From positions 344,059 to 408,058 of the forward strand of contig NZ_JACRSP010000003.1 of NCBI RefSeq assembly GCF_014384765.1: DNA of 64,000 nucleotides, in the 5' to 3' direction. Shown piece after piece: positions 63,915-64,000 of the stretch (position 1 is the stretch's first letter; each line of letters begins with the position of its first letter). The DNA comes from Feifania hominis. GTDB lineage: Bacteria; Bacillota; Clostridia; Oscillospirales; Feifaniaceae. A program made the translations under genes and the position numbers. The notes beneath the pieces were generated by a model, which did no database searches, was not told the DNA's origin, and was given only the letters and a program-made list of their open reading frames with translations.

Positions 63915-64000
63915 ATGCCATATGATGCAGACGAGACCATCGTCTACAACAGCAAGACCGGCCGGTGGGAGACCATGACCGGCAAACCTGTCAACATGCC
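63915..64000 (+). CDS. Start of an unknown gene, cut by the window end
   Basis: The first 28 codons are visible. They begin MPYDADETIVYNSKTGRWET, after AGGAGGA about 9 nt upstream. The opening is short, polar and without signal peptide. An 11-bp inverted repeat just upstream suggests a regulated gene, and the AT-rich flank suggests acquired DNA. Too little remains to name it. Confidence 0.5.
   Translation, partial: MPYDADETIVYNSKTGRWETMTGKPVNM

Overview
The window is about 64 kb of a high-GC Gram-positive, spore-forming member of the Clostridia; nothing here fixes the genus. The evidence is the rqcP-yabP-yabQ-divIC-yabR cluster of endospore formers, an alpha/beta small acid-soluble spore protein gene, a PdaB-like deacetylase, DivIVA/SepF/YggT division genes, Hfq, thiamine pyrophosphate (TPP) riboswitches and sigma-A-type promoters. 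Most of the sequence is compact housekeeping DNA. Three patches are clearly more AT-rich and look acquired: about 817-1700, 57780-58420 and 63800-63910.

Layout. 1-1939 is an accessory edge: a truncated unknown gene, two small helix-turn-helix regulators and an AbrB-like regulator. 2008-3972 is the yab sporulation/division cluster. At 4039-4112, on the minus strand, a strong promoter is followed closely by a strong terminator with no gene between them, which I read as a small RNA. 4179-6166 holds an amidohydrolase and a lone fumarase alpha subunit, followed by hpf. 7224-14339 is a purine operon, purECFMNHD, behind an attenuator-like leader; purL lies apart at 32357. 14340-16473 holds a structured non-coding stretch, two small membrane proteins (one with an 11-copy 9-bp repeat) and a ROK kinase. 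16512-22607 holds a small regulator, mtaB, an HPr-like protein without histidine, a Na/Pi transporter, a D,D-carboxypeptidase and a small P-loop protein.

22878-26590 (minus) is a TPP-riboswitch-controlled thiamine salvage operon, thiD-tenA-thiM-thiE-HAD; a second TPP riboswitch at 52236 precedes thiT, so HMP, thiazole and thiamine uptake or salvage respond to the same ligand. 26626-29332 (minus) pairs an AbgT transporter with an M20 peptidase. 29615-32324 holds rubredoxin and an ABC transporter. 32357-43732 runs purL, miaB, a YlbF-family gene, mutS, mutL and miaA, followed by hfq. 44062-52197 is an envelope/division/translation run: HlyD-like protein, PLP-binding protein, sepF, yggT, divIVA, ileS, lspA and an RluD-type synthase.

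53153-57704 holds two HAD hydrolases, a split transketolase, and a small regulator with its membrane partner. 57802-58602 holds a probable immunity gene, a short toxin-tail-like fragment and tRNA-Ser(GGA). 58677-62665 (minus) holds a flavodoxin-fold reductase, a pyrB carrying a PyrI-type zinc domain, an SASP gene, and a pdaB-unknown-tandem-OB operon. A lysophospholipase-like hydrolase and the start of a truncated gene close the window.

The observations most worth following are the minus-strand small RNA at 4039-4112, the toxin-tail/immunity pair beside tRNA-Ser, the structured leaders at 7027-7198, 14400-14690 and 20411-20654, and the repeat-type operators at small regulator genes (1567-1636, 16739-16769, 56587-56652, 63864-63900).
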